Source: Phytoplasma sp. (GTDB taxonomy: Bacteria > Bacillota_I > Bacilli_A > Acholeplasmatales > Acholeplasmataceae). From it: a DNA stretch of 37,904 bases. Made by a program: the position numbers and the translations under genes. Position 1 is the first letter of the stretch. Every line of letters begins with the position of its first letter. Positions 15,418-23,798 of this stretch are shown here, piece after piece. Where the stretch lies: the NCBI GenBank assembly GCA_012519065.1, contig JAAYQV010000086.1, positions 1-37,904 on the forward strand. The letters are read 5' to 3'. Under the pieces are notes generated by a model. The model was given only the letters and a program-made list of their open reading frames with translations, did not search any database and had not been told where the DNA came from.

Positions 15418-16479
15418 TTATTTTCTTTTCTTATATTCTTTTAAAACGCTTCCTAACGAATATGCATGTGGCCCGTGTTTTATGCTTTTAAGCCACTCTA
15501 ATAGTTCTTTAACTGCTTTGGGTGGTGATAATTTGATAAGACCCTCAATATCACTAATAAATAAGGGATGATCTATGTCATTAATATTTTGTAACAACTC
15601 TATAGAATTGCTTTGTTTATCCATAAATAAATAAAATTGTCTAATGACTTTAGGTAATTTGATTTTATATTTTGTTTTGGGCTGATTTAAGGTATCTGAA
15701 ATAATCATATCTAATTTAGCCAATTGTTTTAAAATCATAAAAGAGATAACATCTTGATATTTATCATCTTTCCAGGTATATAAACTTTTTAACACTCTAA
15801 TTCTCCAAAGAAAACGGTGATTCGAACTTTCTTTGATATTAGCTTTTTGAATAAACTCAGATGAAAGTTTATTCAAATCCTCCATATCATATTCTTGTAT
15901 CAATGCTTTTTGGAATATATATGCAATAAATGGTTTAATTTCTTTAAAATCTCTTTGTTCTTCTAAAAAGTTTGTCAGTTCTTCTAATAAAATGCCTTTC
16001 TCATTTTTATAAGCATCTTTTAATTCTTTAAAATAAATAGTGCGAACTTGTTTTTTTTGTTCCTTATTTTTTTTATAAATATATGTCGTGTAAGTTAATT
16101 TTTCACGACTCACTGTTTGATCATCGATAAGTGAAAAACCGATTTCTCCATCATCATAGGTTCTATGAGTTGGATGACCTACAATATCATTTCTAATAAA
16201 CTTTAACTGTTTTAAAACTTTATTTTGGTTAATATTGATATTGTATTTATATTTTGTACTACCAATAGATAAGTTATATAATGCATCTACTCCGACAAAA
16301 AATCCTTGAAGCAACCCAAAAACATCTAGCAAAATGCTGGCATGGTCATTATCTTTTCTTACAAAGAATTTTTCAATCATTAAATCCACATCTTCTAATA
16401 CTAAAAAGGAAGACATCGCTTTTAATTTTAAAGCTCCTTCTTGTCTTAAACAAGCTTTTTTAATTAACTCATAATCCAT
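15418..16479 (-). CDS. Hypothetical protein with a HEPN-like N-terminal motif, 353 aa
   Basis: I do not recognise this family with certainty. The N-terminal 110 residues are helical. They contain LDVFGLLQGFFVGVDALYNL (51-70) and then KQLKFIRNDIVGHPTHR (90-106). The R96-N-D...H102 arrangement resembles the RNxxxH signature of HEPN domains, many of which are RNases or nucleotide-binding partners. The rest of the protein is helical and lysine-rich with no named motif. It starts at ATG 16479, overlapping the end of the GGDEF-EAL gene by 11 nt, with SD AGAGGTG lying inside that gene, so translation is coupled. The HEPN assignment rests on one motif and helical content only. Confidence 0.72.
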   Translation of the reverse strand: MDYELIKKACLRQEGALKLKAMSSFLVLEDVDLMIEKFFVRKDNDHASILLDVFGLLQGFFVGVDALYNLSIGSTKYKYNININQNKVLKQLKFIRNDIVGHPTHRTYDDGEIGFSLIDDQTVSREKLTYTTYIYKKNKEQKKQVRTIYFKELKDAYKNEKGILLEELTNFLEEQRDFKEIKPFIAYIFQKALIQEYDMEDLNKLSSEFIQKANIKESSNHRFLWRIRVLKSLYTWKDDKYQDVISFMILKQLAKLDMIISDTLNQPKTKYKIKLPKVIRQFYLFMDKQSNSIELLQNINDIDHPLFISDIEGLIKLSPPKAVKELLEWLKSIKHGPHAYSLGSVLKEYKKRK

Positions 16480-19400
16480 CACTAGCCACCTCTTTAATTT
16501 TTTGAATTAAATCCTCTGATGTTACTTTTTTATAAACATTTCCTTCCACATAACGAATACCTAAATTTTTTAGCTCATCACGTTCTGTTTTTGTTTTTAC
16601 ATTTCTAATTACAAAGGCTATTTTTAATTCTGTTAGTACTTTATTAATGGACTGAAGATAGAATTTCCATTTATCATCTAGTTTTTTATGATTCATATGT
16701 AGGGCATTAAATGGATGTGTTAAAGCCACATCTAATGATGTTGCATCCAAAGAAATAGCATGATCAATTAATTCATTAATTCTTACTTTATGTGATTCTT
16801 TAATCTCATCTGCAATACATTTTAATCGAATGAACTCATAAGGAATTTGATAGGTTTTAAAAACTCCTAAAACATAGGCATTAAAAGTTGGATCTAAAAA
16901 TGTTTCTTTTGTTATAGGTATGGTTAATTTGATAAGTTTTTTTGTTTCTGCTTCAAGTTGTCTTAAAAACTCACAAACTAATTTGACATGATATTTTTCT
17001 AACTCAAATAATCTGTTTCTTTTTTTAGCTATTTGATATAGATATTTATGATCTATTGAAATATTTGATAAAGCTATTTCGCTTTCATATTGCCAAATGA
17101 TGTTTTTTTCAATATCAATGATTTGATTAAATGATAAAACAAATTGCTTTTGTTCTAACGCAACGTTTAAATAGTCAATAACTTGTTGTTCAAAGATTTC
17201 TTCTTCATACATCTGGTATTCAAAAAAGATGAATTCATTTTTAAGTCGTTTGGCTTTATCTAATGCTATTTCTAAATATCTATAAATATGCATCTTATTT
17301 TTATCTGTTGTTGATACAGGATATCTTAAAGCACTGATGATAACTTTAAATTGCTCATATTTAAGACTTTGCGGTAAGTATTCATCTAAATGTTTTAAAT
17401 ATCCCTTAATAAGCTTAGTACACGTTCTAATGTCGTTTTGTGAGACAAAAACCAACCATTGCTTATCATCATAGCGATAAGTCATGCCTTCATTAAAATA
17501 TTTTTTAGTCACCTGCGCAAATTCTAAGTAAAACTTAACGGTTTCTTCATAACCATAAATGGTTTTATGATCCCCTAATAATTCTATGAGAAAAAAACTA
17601 CCTTTTTCTTCTAAATATTGATTCATATGACGATTTAAGGCATTAAGGTTTAAAACTCGGGTTTCAATATCTACTGTCGCTTCTTCTAATAACTTATTTT
17701 TTTCTTCTTGTGTTTTAGTAAGATCTTCAAAAAAGCTAATGATTTTAATTTCATTTTGATCATAAATGCTATATAATTTTTCTCTAATTTGTCTGTTTTG
17801 ATATAAATAAATGAGTTCTTTTTCTTGATTTGGTTTGCTCATTAAATCTTTAATAACTCTTTTATAGACATTAACTTGATGGTACTCCATATCAATTAAG
17901 AAAAGCTCTAAGGGTAGATGTGGTTCTATGGAAAGCAGTTGTTGTGCTGCTTGATTGTAATGTGTAATTTTATCACTTAATAGACGGTAACATACCAATG
18001 GAGAATTAATAACTTTTGTTAAAAAAAGATTTTCATTTCTTAGTTTTAAATACACCCTTTCATCAATGAGGTGTGTATATAAAATATGACTAATACCTTT
18101 TAGTAAATCATAATATTTACTTGGTTCAATTAAGTTTTCTTCTAAATGGATGCCAAAAACACCTATATTTTCAATAGGAAAGACGTATAAATATGAAATA
18201 TTTTCTTCATATGGTTTTTGTGTGATGATATTTTTTTTAAACTTTAATGAGGTTGTGGTACTCATGATTTCTTCATGCGTGTTTAATGTGTGCTCAAAAG
18301 GCGTTTCATATAACCATGAGTCTATGATTTTTTTATCATATAATCTTTCTTTTTTGTATTGATATAATTCTTTTTCTTCTTTAAGATATACAATAAACTC
18401 TATAGGTTTAATGTAATCTTCTAGTTTTGAAAAAAACGTTCTTAGGTATTCTCGTAAGATTTTTTGTTCATTAATTTGGTGACTAAAAAGGATCATGTCA
18501 TGTAGTGCTTCAAATTGAAAAACATATTGATTATCTTTTTTTGGCTTATACAGTGGTGATATAGGTTGATCAGTGAAAGTCTCATCACTTTTAACACTTT
18601 CAACTAAATCTAAGTTTGTTGGTTTGTCTTCTTTTTTTAAATTTCTTTTGATACGTTTTATTTTACTCTCATATAGAGTAATAGAAGGTTTATTACTGAT
18701 GCTTTGGTAAAAACTTAATAGTTTTTCATAAACTTTAAGTTGAAATTTTTCATCTTGTTCTTCTATAAAATCTTCATGTTCAGTTTCTAAAATCATTAGT
18801 CTATGTTGATCATTTTGATTTATATAACATGTCATTAAAACATAATAAGCATCTTTTTTTACCATCGGATGATCGATATATTTTAAAGATAAAGCTTGCG
18901 CTTTTGTGGGTTCATCTATTTGAAGTAGAGCTTCTAAATAACGTCCGTAAAGCCCTTTATCAACGTCTGAAGACTCATTTTTCTCATAAATCAAAACAGC
19001 ACTTTGGTAGTCGTTTTGACTTGAATATAGTTCCATGAGTTGCCCGAGATATTTTCTTTTATCGCTTTGATTGATGACGGTTGAAAGTAATTCTAATAGC
19101 AAATGCTCAATCGGTTCATTTTTAGTAGTCAAATAGGTTATTTCATCTTCTATTGCTAAGTATCTACGCTCAATTGGCAATCTTTCTTTTCGTTTTTGAA
19201 TCATTTCTTGACATAAATCATCACGTTTTAATTTTAAGGCATGTTTAAATGTTTCATGGTATAACTTTTCATCATTAGCTAAAGGTTGTTGAAACTCTTT
19301 TTGTTTTAGATAAGGCATAATTTCTTCAATAGCTTCTTGATGTCTTTGAAGTTCATATAAAACTTCTATTTTTTTTATCATTAATGTTTGATAATCAGAT

Positions 19401-19480
19401 AAAGGCATTGCTTGACTTAAAGCAATTTCTATTTTTTCTAATGTCTGTAAATTTGGCTCTAAATTAATCATGTCTTTCAT
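16469..19480 (-). CDS. Multidomain TPR-like/GAF-like/PAS-like protein with degenerate GGDEF and EAL domains
   Basis: This 1003-aa protein has the layout of a large c-di-GMP signalling protein without its catalytic residues. Residue numbers here start at ATG 19492. Residues about 1-285 are TPR-like helical repeats, 325-480 look GAF-like, and 495-595 look PAS-like with a PAC-type linker (FFEDLTKTQEEKNKLL). The GGDEF domain (about 605-760) begins in the family manner (DIETRVLNLNALNRHM), but its signature is RYDDKQWLVF, with all five GGDEF positions replaced. The EAL domain (about 770-1000) keeps the overall pattern, but EAL reads YESEIA, and the DFG and AEGVE-type motifs are lost. It is probably a non-catalytic sensor or scaffold. 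ATG 19480 is better spaced from AAAGG than ATG 19492, which abuts it. No membrane segment. Confidence 0.85.
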   Translation of the reverse strand: MKDMINLEPNLQTLEKIEIALSQAMPLSDYQTLMIKKIEVLYELQRHQEAIEEIMPYLKQKEFQQPLANDEKLYHETFKHALKLKRDDLCQEMIQKRKERLPIERRYLAIEDEITYLTTKNEPIEHLLLELLSTVINQSDKRKYLGQLMELYSSQNDYQSAVLIYEKNESSDVDKGLYGRYLEALLQIDEPTKAQALSLKYIDHPMVKKDAYYVLMTCYINQNDQHRLMILETEHEDFIEEQDEKFQLKVYEKLLSFYQSISNKPSITLYESKIKRIKRNLKKEDKPTNLDLVESVKSDETFTDQPISPLYKPKKDNQYVFQFEALHDMILFSHQINEQKILREYLRTFFSKLEDYIKPIEFIVYLKEEKELYQYKKERLYDKKIIDSWLYETPFEHTLNTHEEIMSTTTSLKFKKNIITQKPYEENISYLYVFPIENIGVFGIHLEENLIEPSKYYDLLKGISHILYTHLIDERVYLKLRNENLFLTKVINSPLVCYRLLSDKITHYNQAAQQLLSIEPHLPLELFLIDMEYHQVNVYKRVIKDLMSKPNQEKELIYLYQNRQIREKLYSIYDQNEIKIISFFEDLTKTQEEKNKLLEEATVDIETRVLNLNALNRHMNQYLEEKGSFFLIELLGDHKTIYGYEETVKFYLEFAQVTKKYFNEGMTYRYDDKQWLVFVSQNDIRTCTKLIKGYLKHLDEYLPQSLKYEQFKVIISALRYPVSTTDKNKMHIYRYLEIALDKAKRLKNEFIFFEYQMYEEEIFEQQVIDYLNVALEQKQFVLSFNQIIDIEKNIIWQYESEIALSNISIDHKYLYQIAKKRNRLFELEKYHVKLVCEFLRQLEAETKKLIKLTIPITKETFLDPTFNAYVLGVFKTYQIPYEFIRLKCIADEIKESHKVRINELIDHAISLDATSLDVALTHPFNALHMNHKKLDDKWKFYLQSINKVLTELKIAFVIRNVKTKTERDELKNLGIRYVEGNVYKKVTSEDLIQKIKEVASDGL

Positions 19481-19495
19481 CTTTTTTATCATCCT

Positions 19496-20353
19496 TTATG
19501 GTTGTATTTCTTGGTATAATTTTTCTGCTAATTGTAAGTATTTTTCTGAAAATAGTTTAAAATCTAATTTGAGTTCTTCACTTAATCCAATATCTTCTTT
19601 ATATTGGGCAACTAAATGCCACTGTAAAGCTTGAAACATTCTGTAAAACTTCACTCTATTTAATTCTTCTAAATTAGGTTTTCTTTTTAAATAGTATGAT
19701 AGTAACTCTAGGGAATCGTTAAAGCTAATGTTTCCAAAACTTGCAATATCATATAAGGGATCATTAAGCCCAGAAAATTCCCAATCTAGTAAATATAGTT
19801 TCTTTCCATCATAAACCATATTAGATCTTTGTGCATCACCGTGAGTAAAGACTTTAGGGTATTTTTTATAGATTGATTCGTATAAGTATTGCCAGTTTTT
19901 TTTAAGTTTAATATAATGATCATCTAATTTTTCTAAATAACTTTCATAAGTCTTTAGTCTGCCTAATAAGTTATAATCATGTCCATTGATAACTTTATGT
20001 TGATGAACCTTTGTTAAAACCTCTGCAATCATTGGCAAAAAGGGTTCATAAGCAACTTCTGATAAAATATCACCTTTGATATGTCGTGATATTTTAGTTC
20101 CTGTTGTCGGATTAAAATAAATGGTTTCAGGCACTAATCCAATCAAATAAGCCTCTTGTAAATCTTTAAGCTCATTATCTCTATTGACAAAAAAATGAGC
20201 ATTTTTACCAACTTTTCGTATGGTGTATAAAAGGTCATTTACTTTGATAACATAAGTGTAGTTACTCATACCACCTAATAATCTTTCTGTCACTTCATAT
20301 GGGGTATCTTTTGGAAAATATTCATAAACAAATTCATCTAAGTTGATATTCAT
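19496..20353 (-). CDS. Choline kinase-like phosphotransferase (LicA/APH fold)
   Basis: The 285-aa protein has the aminoglycoside-phosphotransferase/choline-kinase fold and is closest in pattern to LicA-type choline kinases. The catalytic Brenner motif is THGDAQRSN (170-178), with D173 as base and N178 as Mg ligand. DWEF (190-193) supplies the second metal ligand. LLGGMSNYTYVI (25-36) is the nucleotide loop. LicA phosphorylates choline for transfer to surface glycans or lipids. In a wall-less cell this could feed phosphocholine or phosphoethanolamine lipids, which is inference. The SD GTGAGG follows the stop of the phosphoesterase gene by a few bases, so the two are in one operon. Confidence 0.85.
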   Translation of the reverse strand: MNINLDEFVYEYFPKDTPYEVTERLLGGMSNYTYVIKVNDLLYTIRKVGKNAHFFVNRDNELKDLQEAYLIGLVPETIYFNPTTGTKISRHIKGDILSEVAYEPFLPMIAEVLTKVHQHKVINGHDYNLLGRLKTYESYLEKLDDHYIKLKKNWQYLYESIYKKYPKVFTHGDAQRSNMVYDGKKLYLLDWEFSGLNDPLYDIASFGNISFNDSLELLSYYLKRKPNLEELNRVKFYRMFQALQWHLVAQYKEDIGLSEELKLDFKLFSEKYLQLAEKLYQEIQP

Positions 20354-20367
20354 TTTTTTTGCCTCAC

Positions 20368-20808
20368 TTAGTTTAACTCATGAAGGGTTGCTACATTGTT
20401 TTCTATGATGATGTAAGTATAAGGAAAATCCTTTAAACTTCCTGGATTGAGTAAAAGTATCTCATCTTTAACAATCATTGGTTGATGTGTGTGTCCATAA
20501 ATACATATATTAGCATGATTTTTTTTAGCTTCTGCTAAAATCGCTGCTGTACCATACTTTACATCAAGTGTATGGCCGTGTGTCATATAAATGGTGTTTT
20601 CTTCAGTAGAGATGATTCTTTCTTGTGGTAAATTTAAAAAATAATCGGTATTTCCTTTAACAGAAAGTATGTTGTATTGTTCAATTTCTTTAACGGTTAA
20701 TCCGCTGTCACCTGCATCTAGATGATAATCTATGTCAGGGTGTAAATCTCTAACAGCTTTTAATAAATGTGTTTTTCCATGAATATCACTTGTTACTAAT
20801 ATTTTCAT
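20368..20808 (-). CDS. YfcE/MJ0936-type metallophosphoesterase
   Basis: The 146-aa protein is a small calcineurin-like phosphodiesterase. Metal-binding residues are all visible: D8 and H10 (TSDIHG), D34 (DAGDSG), N53 (KGNTD), H77 (MTHGHT), H106 and H108 (YGHTHQP). Family members hydrolyse phosphodiester model substrates, and the natural substrate is usually unknown. The SD AGAGGTG is good. It heads a probable operon with the choline-kinase-like gene, the GGDEF-EAL-like gene and the HEPN-like gene, with gaps of 15 nt, 15 nt and an 11-nt overlap. Confidence 0.9.
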   Translation of the reverse strand: MKILVTSDIHGKTHLLKAVRDLHPDIDYHLDAGDSGLTVKEIEQYNILSVKGNTDYFLNLPQERIISTEENTIYMTHGHTLDVKYGTAAILAEAKKNHANICIYGHTHQPMIVKDEILLLNPGSLKDFPYTYIIIENNVATLHELN

Positions 20809-20835
20809 ATCTACACCTCTTTCTACTTATCTTTT

Positions 20836-20841
20836 ATTATA
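20836..20841 (-). promoter_or_regulatory. -10 of the phosphoesterase operon
   Basis: The minus strand reads TATAAT, 27 nt upstream of the phosphoesterase ATG, between it and the rdgB stop. No convincing -35 was found. Confidence 0.45.
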
Positions 20842-20868
20842 CTTTAAATGTTGTTAAAAAGAAAATAT

Positions 20869-21444
20869 TTATACGGGTTTAAAGTCTTCTTTAAACTGAT
20901 TTAATGCTTTGCTCCTATGTGAATTTTTGGTTTTTTCTTCATCAGAAAGTTCTGCAACCGTCTTTGTTTTATTTTTTGGTATAAAAATAGGATCATAGCC
21001 AAACCCATTGTTCCCTTTAAGTTCTTCACTGATTTGGCCTTCCCAAACACCTTCATATGTTTTTATTTCACCTAACGCTGTACTATAGGCAATAACACAA
21101 ATAAACCTAGCTTTTCTATTTTTAATTCCTTTAAGTTCACTAAGGATTTTAAGATTGTTTGCCAGATCACCTTCTCCACTGTAGCGTGCTGAGTATACAC
21201 CAGGACGATTGTTTAAAACTTCAACTTCTAGTCCTGAATCATCTGAAATAACCGGCATTTGATATTTTTTTGCGATATGTTTGGCTTTAATTATTGCATT
21301 TTCTTTAAATGTTTTTCCATCTTCAATGATTTCTTCTTCATCATTTATATCCGATAAAGAAATAAGTTCGACTTTAAAATCTTTTAAAATATTTTTAAAT
21401 TCCTTGACTTTATTTTGGTTATGTGTGGCAATAATGATTTTCAT
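20869..21444 (-). CDS. rdgB: dITP/XTP pyrophosphatase (Ham1/RdgB family)
   Basis: This enzyme hydrolyses non-canonical purine nucleoside triphosphates (ITP, dITP, XTP) to monophosphates, keeping them out of nucleic acids. The 191-aa product shows IATHNQNKVKEF (5-16), the metal and base segment ISDDSGLEVE, GVYSARYSG, NNGFGYDPIF and the C-terminal SHRSKAL. The SD is AAGGAG. It diverges from the CPBP gene. Gene order rdgB then YfcE-type phosphoesterase is also seen in Bacillus (ysnA-ysnB), which supports both calls. Confidence 0.95.
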   Translation of the reverse strand: MKIIIATHNQNKVKEFKNILKDFKVELISLSDINDEEEIIEDGKTFKENAIIKAKHIAKKYQMPVISDDSGLEVEVLNNRPGVYSARYSGEGDLANNLKILSELKGIKNRKARFICVIAYSTALGEIKTYEGVWEGQISEELKGNNGFGYDPIFIPKNKTKTVAELSDEEKTKNSHRSKALNQFKEDFKPV

Positions 21445-21475
21445 AAAGATCTCCTTGTTTTTGGTATATCTTTAT

Positions 21476-21504
21476 TTTACAACATATCATCTTTATAGTA
21501 TAAT
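21476..21504 (+). promoter_or_regulatory. Promoter of the CPBP-family gene
   Basis: A -35 TTTACA (21476-21481), 17-nt spacer and -10 TATAAT (21499-21504) lie 29 nt before the ATG at 21534. Confidence 0.78.
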
Positions 21505-21533
21505 AAAATCAATACTTTTAGGGGGGTATTTAT

Positions 21534-22706
21534 ATGTATGATGAAGAAATAAATTTTGAAGAGCAGTTTAAAGAAGAACATGATAATAATTTTTTCGGAG
21601 ACTCTCATAATCAAAGCAAATATTGGTATTCAATTTTAGTTTATGTATCATTATTCTTTTTTGGATTTGCTTCTATATTGTTTATGACTCTTTTTAGTTC
21701 TTTAAATCTAGATAGTTTGTATCATAAAAATCCTAGTGACACTTCTTTTGCTTTATATGCTTCTAGCATGGGGGTAGGAAATTTAACGATTGTTGATGAA
21801 AATGAATTTGAAAATAGTTACAGTGATTTAACTAAACTATATCGCATTATTTATGAAATTGATGGCTATGTTTTATTAATTCATAAAGATGCTGTGGGGA
21901 TTGTTTCTTTTGGAACTGAGACTTCTTATTTAGAAAAGATAGACTCAGAGGGTGATGTTTATTATTTAAAAGACTCTATTTTTTCACAAATCTCAGAAGG
22001 TAACTTGAAAAAATGGGAAAACGGATTGCCTATTACCTTGGTTTCTGCTAAAAACCATGTCCCAGGTTTTATAACTAGCACAGAGTTAAAAGTTGCAGAA
22101 ACTAAACCTTTTAGTACACCTTTAATGGATTCATTGGTTTTATCTTTAAGTTATGTAACGGTTGCAGTGATCTTAATTTTAATTTTAAGACCAATACTAA
22201 TCAATGAATTTCATTTATTTAAGCGTCAACCTGAAAAGGTTTCTATTATTGCTCGAGGGTTTATTAATTCCTTATTAATTATTTTTATCTTTAATTTTGT
22301 TTCTATGGCGCTAGCATCTTTAATTGGTAACGCTAATCAAACCTCACTTAATCAATTATCGATTAATAATTTATTAAGTTCACCGCTTCCAGCAGCAATA
22401 TCGCTCATAGCTATTGTTTGTTTTGGTCCTATCGTTGAGGAACTTATTTTTAGAAAATCACTTATGGGTTTATTTAAAAATGATAAGATTGCTTTATTAG
22501 TTAGTAGTTTTACCTTTGCTTTAATTCATATTACATCTGAGTTACTTACAGGTTTTACAAGTGACTTCTTTGTTAATTTAGTTGCCTATTTAGGTGGTGG
22601 ATTTGCTTTTGGTTATATTTACATTAAATCAAAAAGAAATATTTGGATTCCAATTATAGTGCATATGTTATATAACTTATTATCTGTTATAATGACTTTC
22701 TTATAA
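21534..22706 (+). CDS. CPBP-family intramembrane metalloprotease with large extracytoplasmic insert
   Basis: The C-terminal half of this 390-aa membrane protein is a CPBP (Abi/CAAX protease-like) domain. It has EELIFR (302-307), FALIH (328-332) and HMLYN (377-381), the three motifs that form the metal and catalytic site. A first TM segment (about 31-56) is separated from the next (about 199-219) by a 140-residue mostly polar domain that should lie outside the membrane. The N-terminus is acidic. The function is unknown; relatives range from prenyl-protein proteases to bacteriocin immunity. The SD is AGGGGGG, containing a run of six G. It has its own promoter and terminator on the plus strand. 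Confidence 0.88.
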   Translation: MYDEEINFEEQFKEEHDNNFFGDSHNQSKYWYSILVYVSLFFFGFASILFMTLFSSLNLDSLYHKNPSDTSFALYASSMGVGNLTIVDENEFENSYSDLTKLYRIIYEIDGYVLLIHKDAVGIVSFGTETSYLEKIDSEGDVYYLKDSIFSQISEGNLKKWENGLPITLVSAKNHVPGFITSTELKVAETKPFSTPLMDSLVLSLSYVTVAVILILILRPILINEFHLFKRQPEKVSIIARGFINSLLIIFIFNFVSMALASLIGNANQTSLNQLSINNLLSSPLPAAISLIAIVCFGPIVEELIFRKSLMGLFKNDKIALLVSSFTFALIHITSELLTGFTSDFFVNLVAYLGGGFAFGYIYIKSKRNIWIPIIVHMLYNLLSVIMTFL

Positions 22707-22731
22707 TTAAATTCTAATGATTTTATAGACT

Positions 22732-22760
22732 GGATAGTTAATAGAAACTATCCTTTTTTT
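22732..22760 (+). terminator. Terminator of the CPBP-family gene
   Basis: GGATAGTT (22732-22739) pairs with AACTATCC (22746-22753) around a 6-nt loop and is followed by T7. Confidence 0.9.
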
Positions 22761-22791
22761 ATAATAAAAGTGGAACTATTACGTTCCACTT
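22760..22791 (-). terminator. Terminator of the ankyrin-repeat gene
   Basis: AAGTGGAAC (22768-22776) pairs perfectly with GTTCCACTT (22783-22791). On the minus strand TTTTATTAT follows. It overlaps the stop codon of the ankyrin gene. Confidence 0.82.
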
Positions 22792-23743
22792 ACATTTTTA
22801 ATTTTTTTAATATGTTAATACAAGCCGTTAGGTTATACTTAACTGCATAATCATAAGCCGTTAATCCTAGGTTGTCTTTCCTTAAAGGATTTTTTTCTAA
22901 AACTAAATTTCTTAGTGTTTCATGATCTCTATTTAAAACAGCTATCTTATATGCATTATCTTTCACCTGATTAAAATAAGCAGGTGTTTCTTTGTATGCT
23001 TCTATAGCAGCTATCATGTCTTCTTTATGAAAGATTAAAGCTGTTTTTTCTGGTGTTTCATATCTTCTATTATTAATTGAAAGTAAGGCACCATTTTTCA
23101 GTAGTAATTTTAAGATCTCTGGGGTGCTATATTTAATAGCATTAAAAATAGGCGTTTCTAGTTGATCGTTTAATGCATTGATATCTAAATCATATTTAAT
23201 AAATATTTCTACTAATTTAGGGTTGGTTGTATAGGTTGCATAGTGTAAAAAATTATTTAATCGGCTATCTAGATAGTCCCATTTAATGTTAAACTTTTTA
23301 ATTAATGTTTCAATATGTTGATGATGACCTGCTAAAATGCTGTAATGAATGGGCAGTCTATCATCTTTGGTTTTTATGTTATAAAAAGCTCCGTTTTCCA
23401 AAAGCAAATCAATCATATCCATATTTCCTTTATGGCAGGCTAGATGAAAAGCGGTCTCATTTTTATTGTTTTTTAAATTAGGATTAGCATATTTTTTTAA
23501 TAATTTTTGAGCAATATTTATTTTCCCTTTTCTGGCACAATCAAAAAGAGCTGTTTCTCCTGAAACATCTTGAATATTTAGGTTGATTTCTTGCATTAAT
23601 AAATAATCAATCACATCATGCGCACTACCAAGTGTTGCGTAATGAAGTAATGATTTGCCATTTTTATCAACCTCGTTAATATAGTTGATATGGTTTTGAA
23701 CATATGATAAATCATTTTCCATTGCTTTTATAAAGATTTCCAT
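22790..23743 (-). CDS. Ankyrin-repeat protein
   Basis: The 317-aa protein consists of about eight ankyrin repeats, a scaffold for protein-protein contact. Recognisable repeat cores include KSLLHYATLGSAHDVIDYLL (30-49), ETALFDCARKGKINIAQKLL (63-82), ETAFHLACHKGNMDMIDLLL (96-115) and LPIHYSILAG. The later repeats (from about 160) are less regular, including NNFLHYATYTTNPKLVEIFI and ETPIFNAIKYSTPEILKLLL. There is no signal peptide or membrane segment, so it is probably cytosolic. The partner is unknown. The SD is GAGGTG. It stands between the hup terminator and its own terminator. A TATAAT lying inside the hup terminator hairpin (23775-23780) is the only promoter element I see. Confidence 0.93.
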   Translation of the reverse strand: MEIFIKAMENDLSYVQNHINYINEVDKNGKSLLHYATLGSAHDVIDYLLMQEINLNIQDVSGETALFDCARKGKINIAQKLLKKYANPNLKNNKNETAFHLACHKGNMDMIDLLLENGAFYNIKTKDDRLPIHYSILAGHHQHIETLIKKFNIKWDYLDSRLNNFLHYATYTTNPKLVEIFIKYDLDINALNDQLETPIFNAIKYSTPEILKLLLKNGALLSINNRRYETPEKTALIFHKEDMIAAIEAYKETPAYFNQVKDNAYKIAVLNRDHETLRNLVLEKNPLRKDNLGLTAYDYAVKYNLTACINILKKLKM

Positions 23744-23761
23744 AATTTCACCTCAAAACCT

Positions 23762-23794
23762 AAAAAAATGGCCTATTATATAAAATAGACCATT
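23762..23794 (-). terminator. Terminator of hup
   Basis: An 11-bp stem with one G-U pair (23767-23777 with 23784-23794) is followed on the minus strand by T7. A TATAAT lies within the hairpin and could serve the downstream ankyrin gene. Confidence 0.85.
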
Positions 23795-23798
23795 GTTT

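Noticed and set aside
16469-19480. Active diguanylate cyclase or phosphodiesterase
   Set aside because: The GGDEF signature reads DDKQW and the EAL and DFG motifs are missing.
16469-19480. Pseudogene
   Set aside because: The frame is uninterrupted over about 1000 codons and the next gene is translationally coupled to it.
21521-21526. Run of six G in the SD of the CPBP-family gene as a phase-variation tract
   Set aside because: Six bases is short for slippage-based switching and the run simply makes a strong SD. Population sequencing would be needed to argue otherwise.
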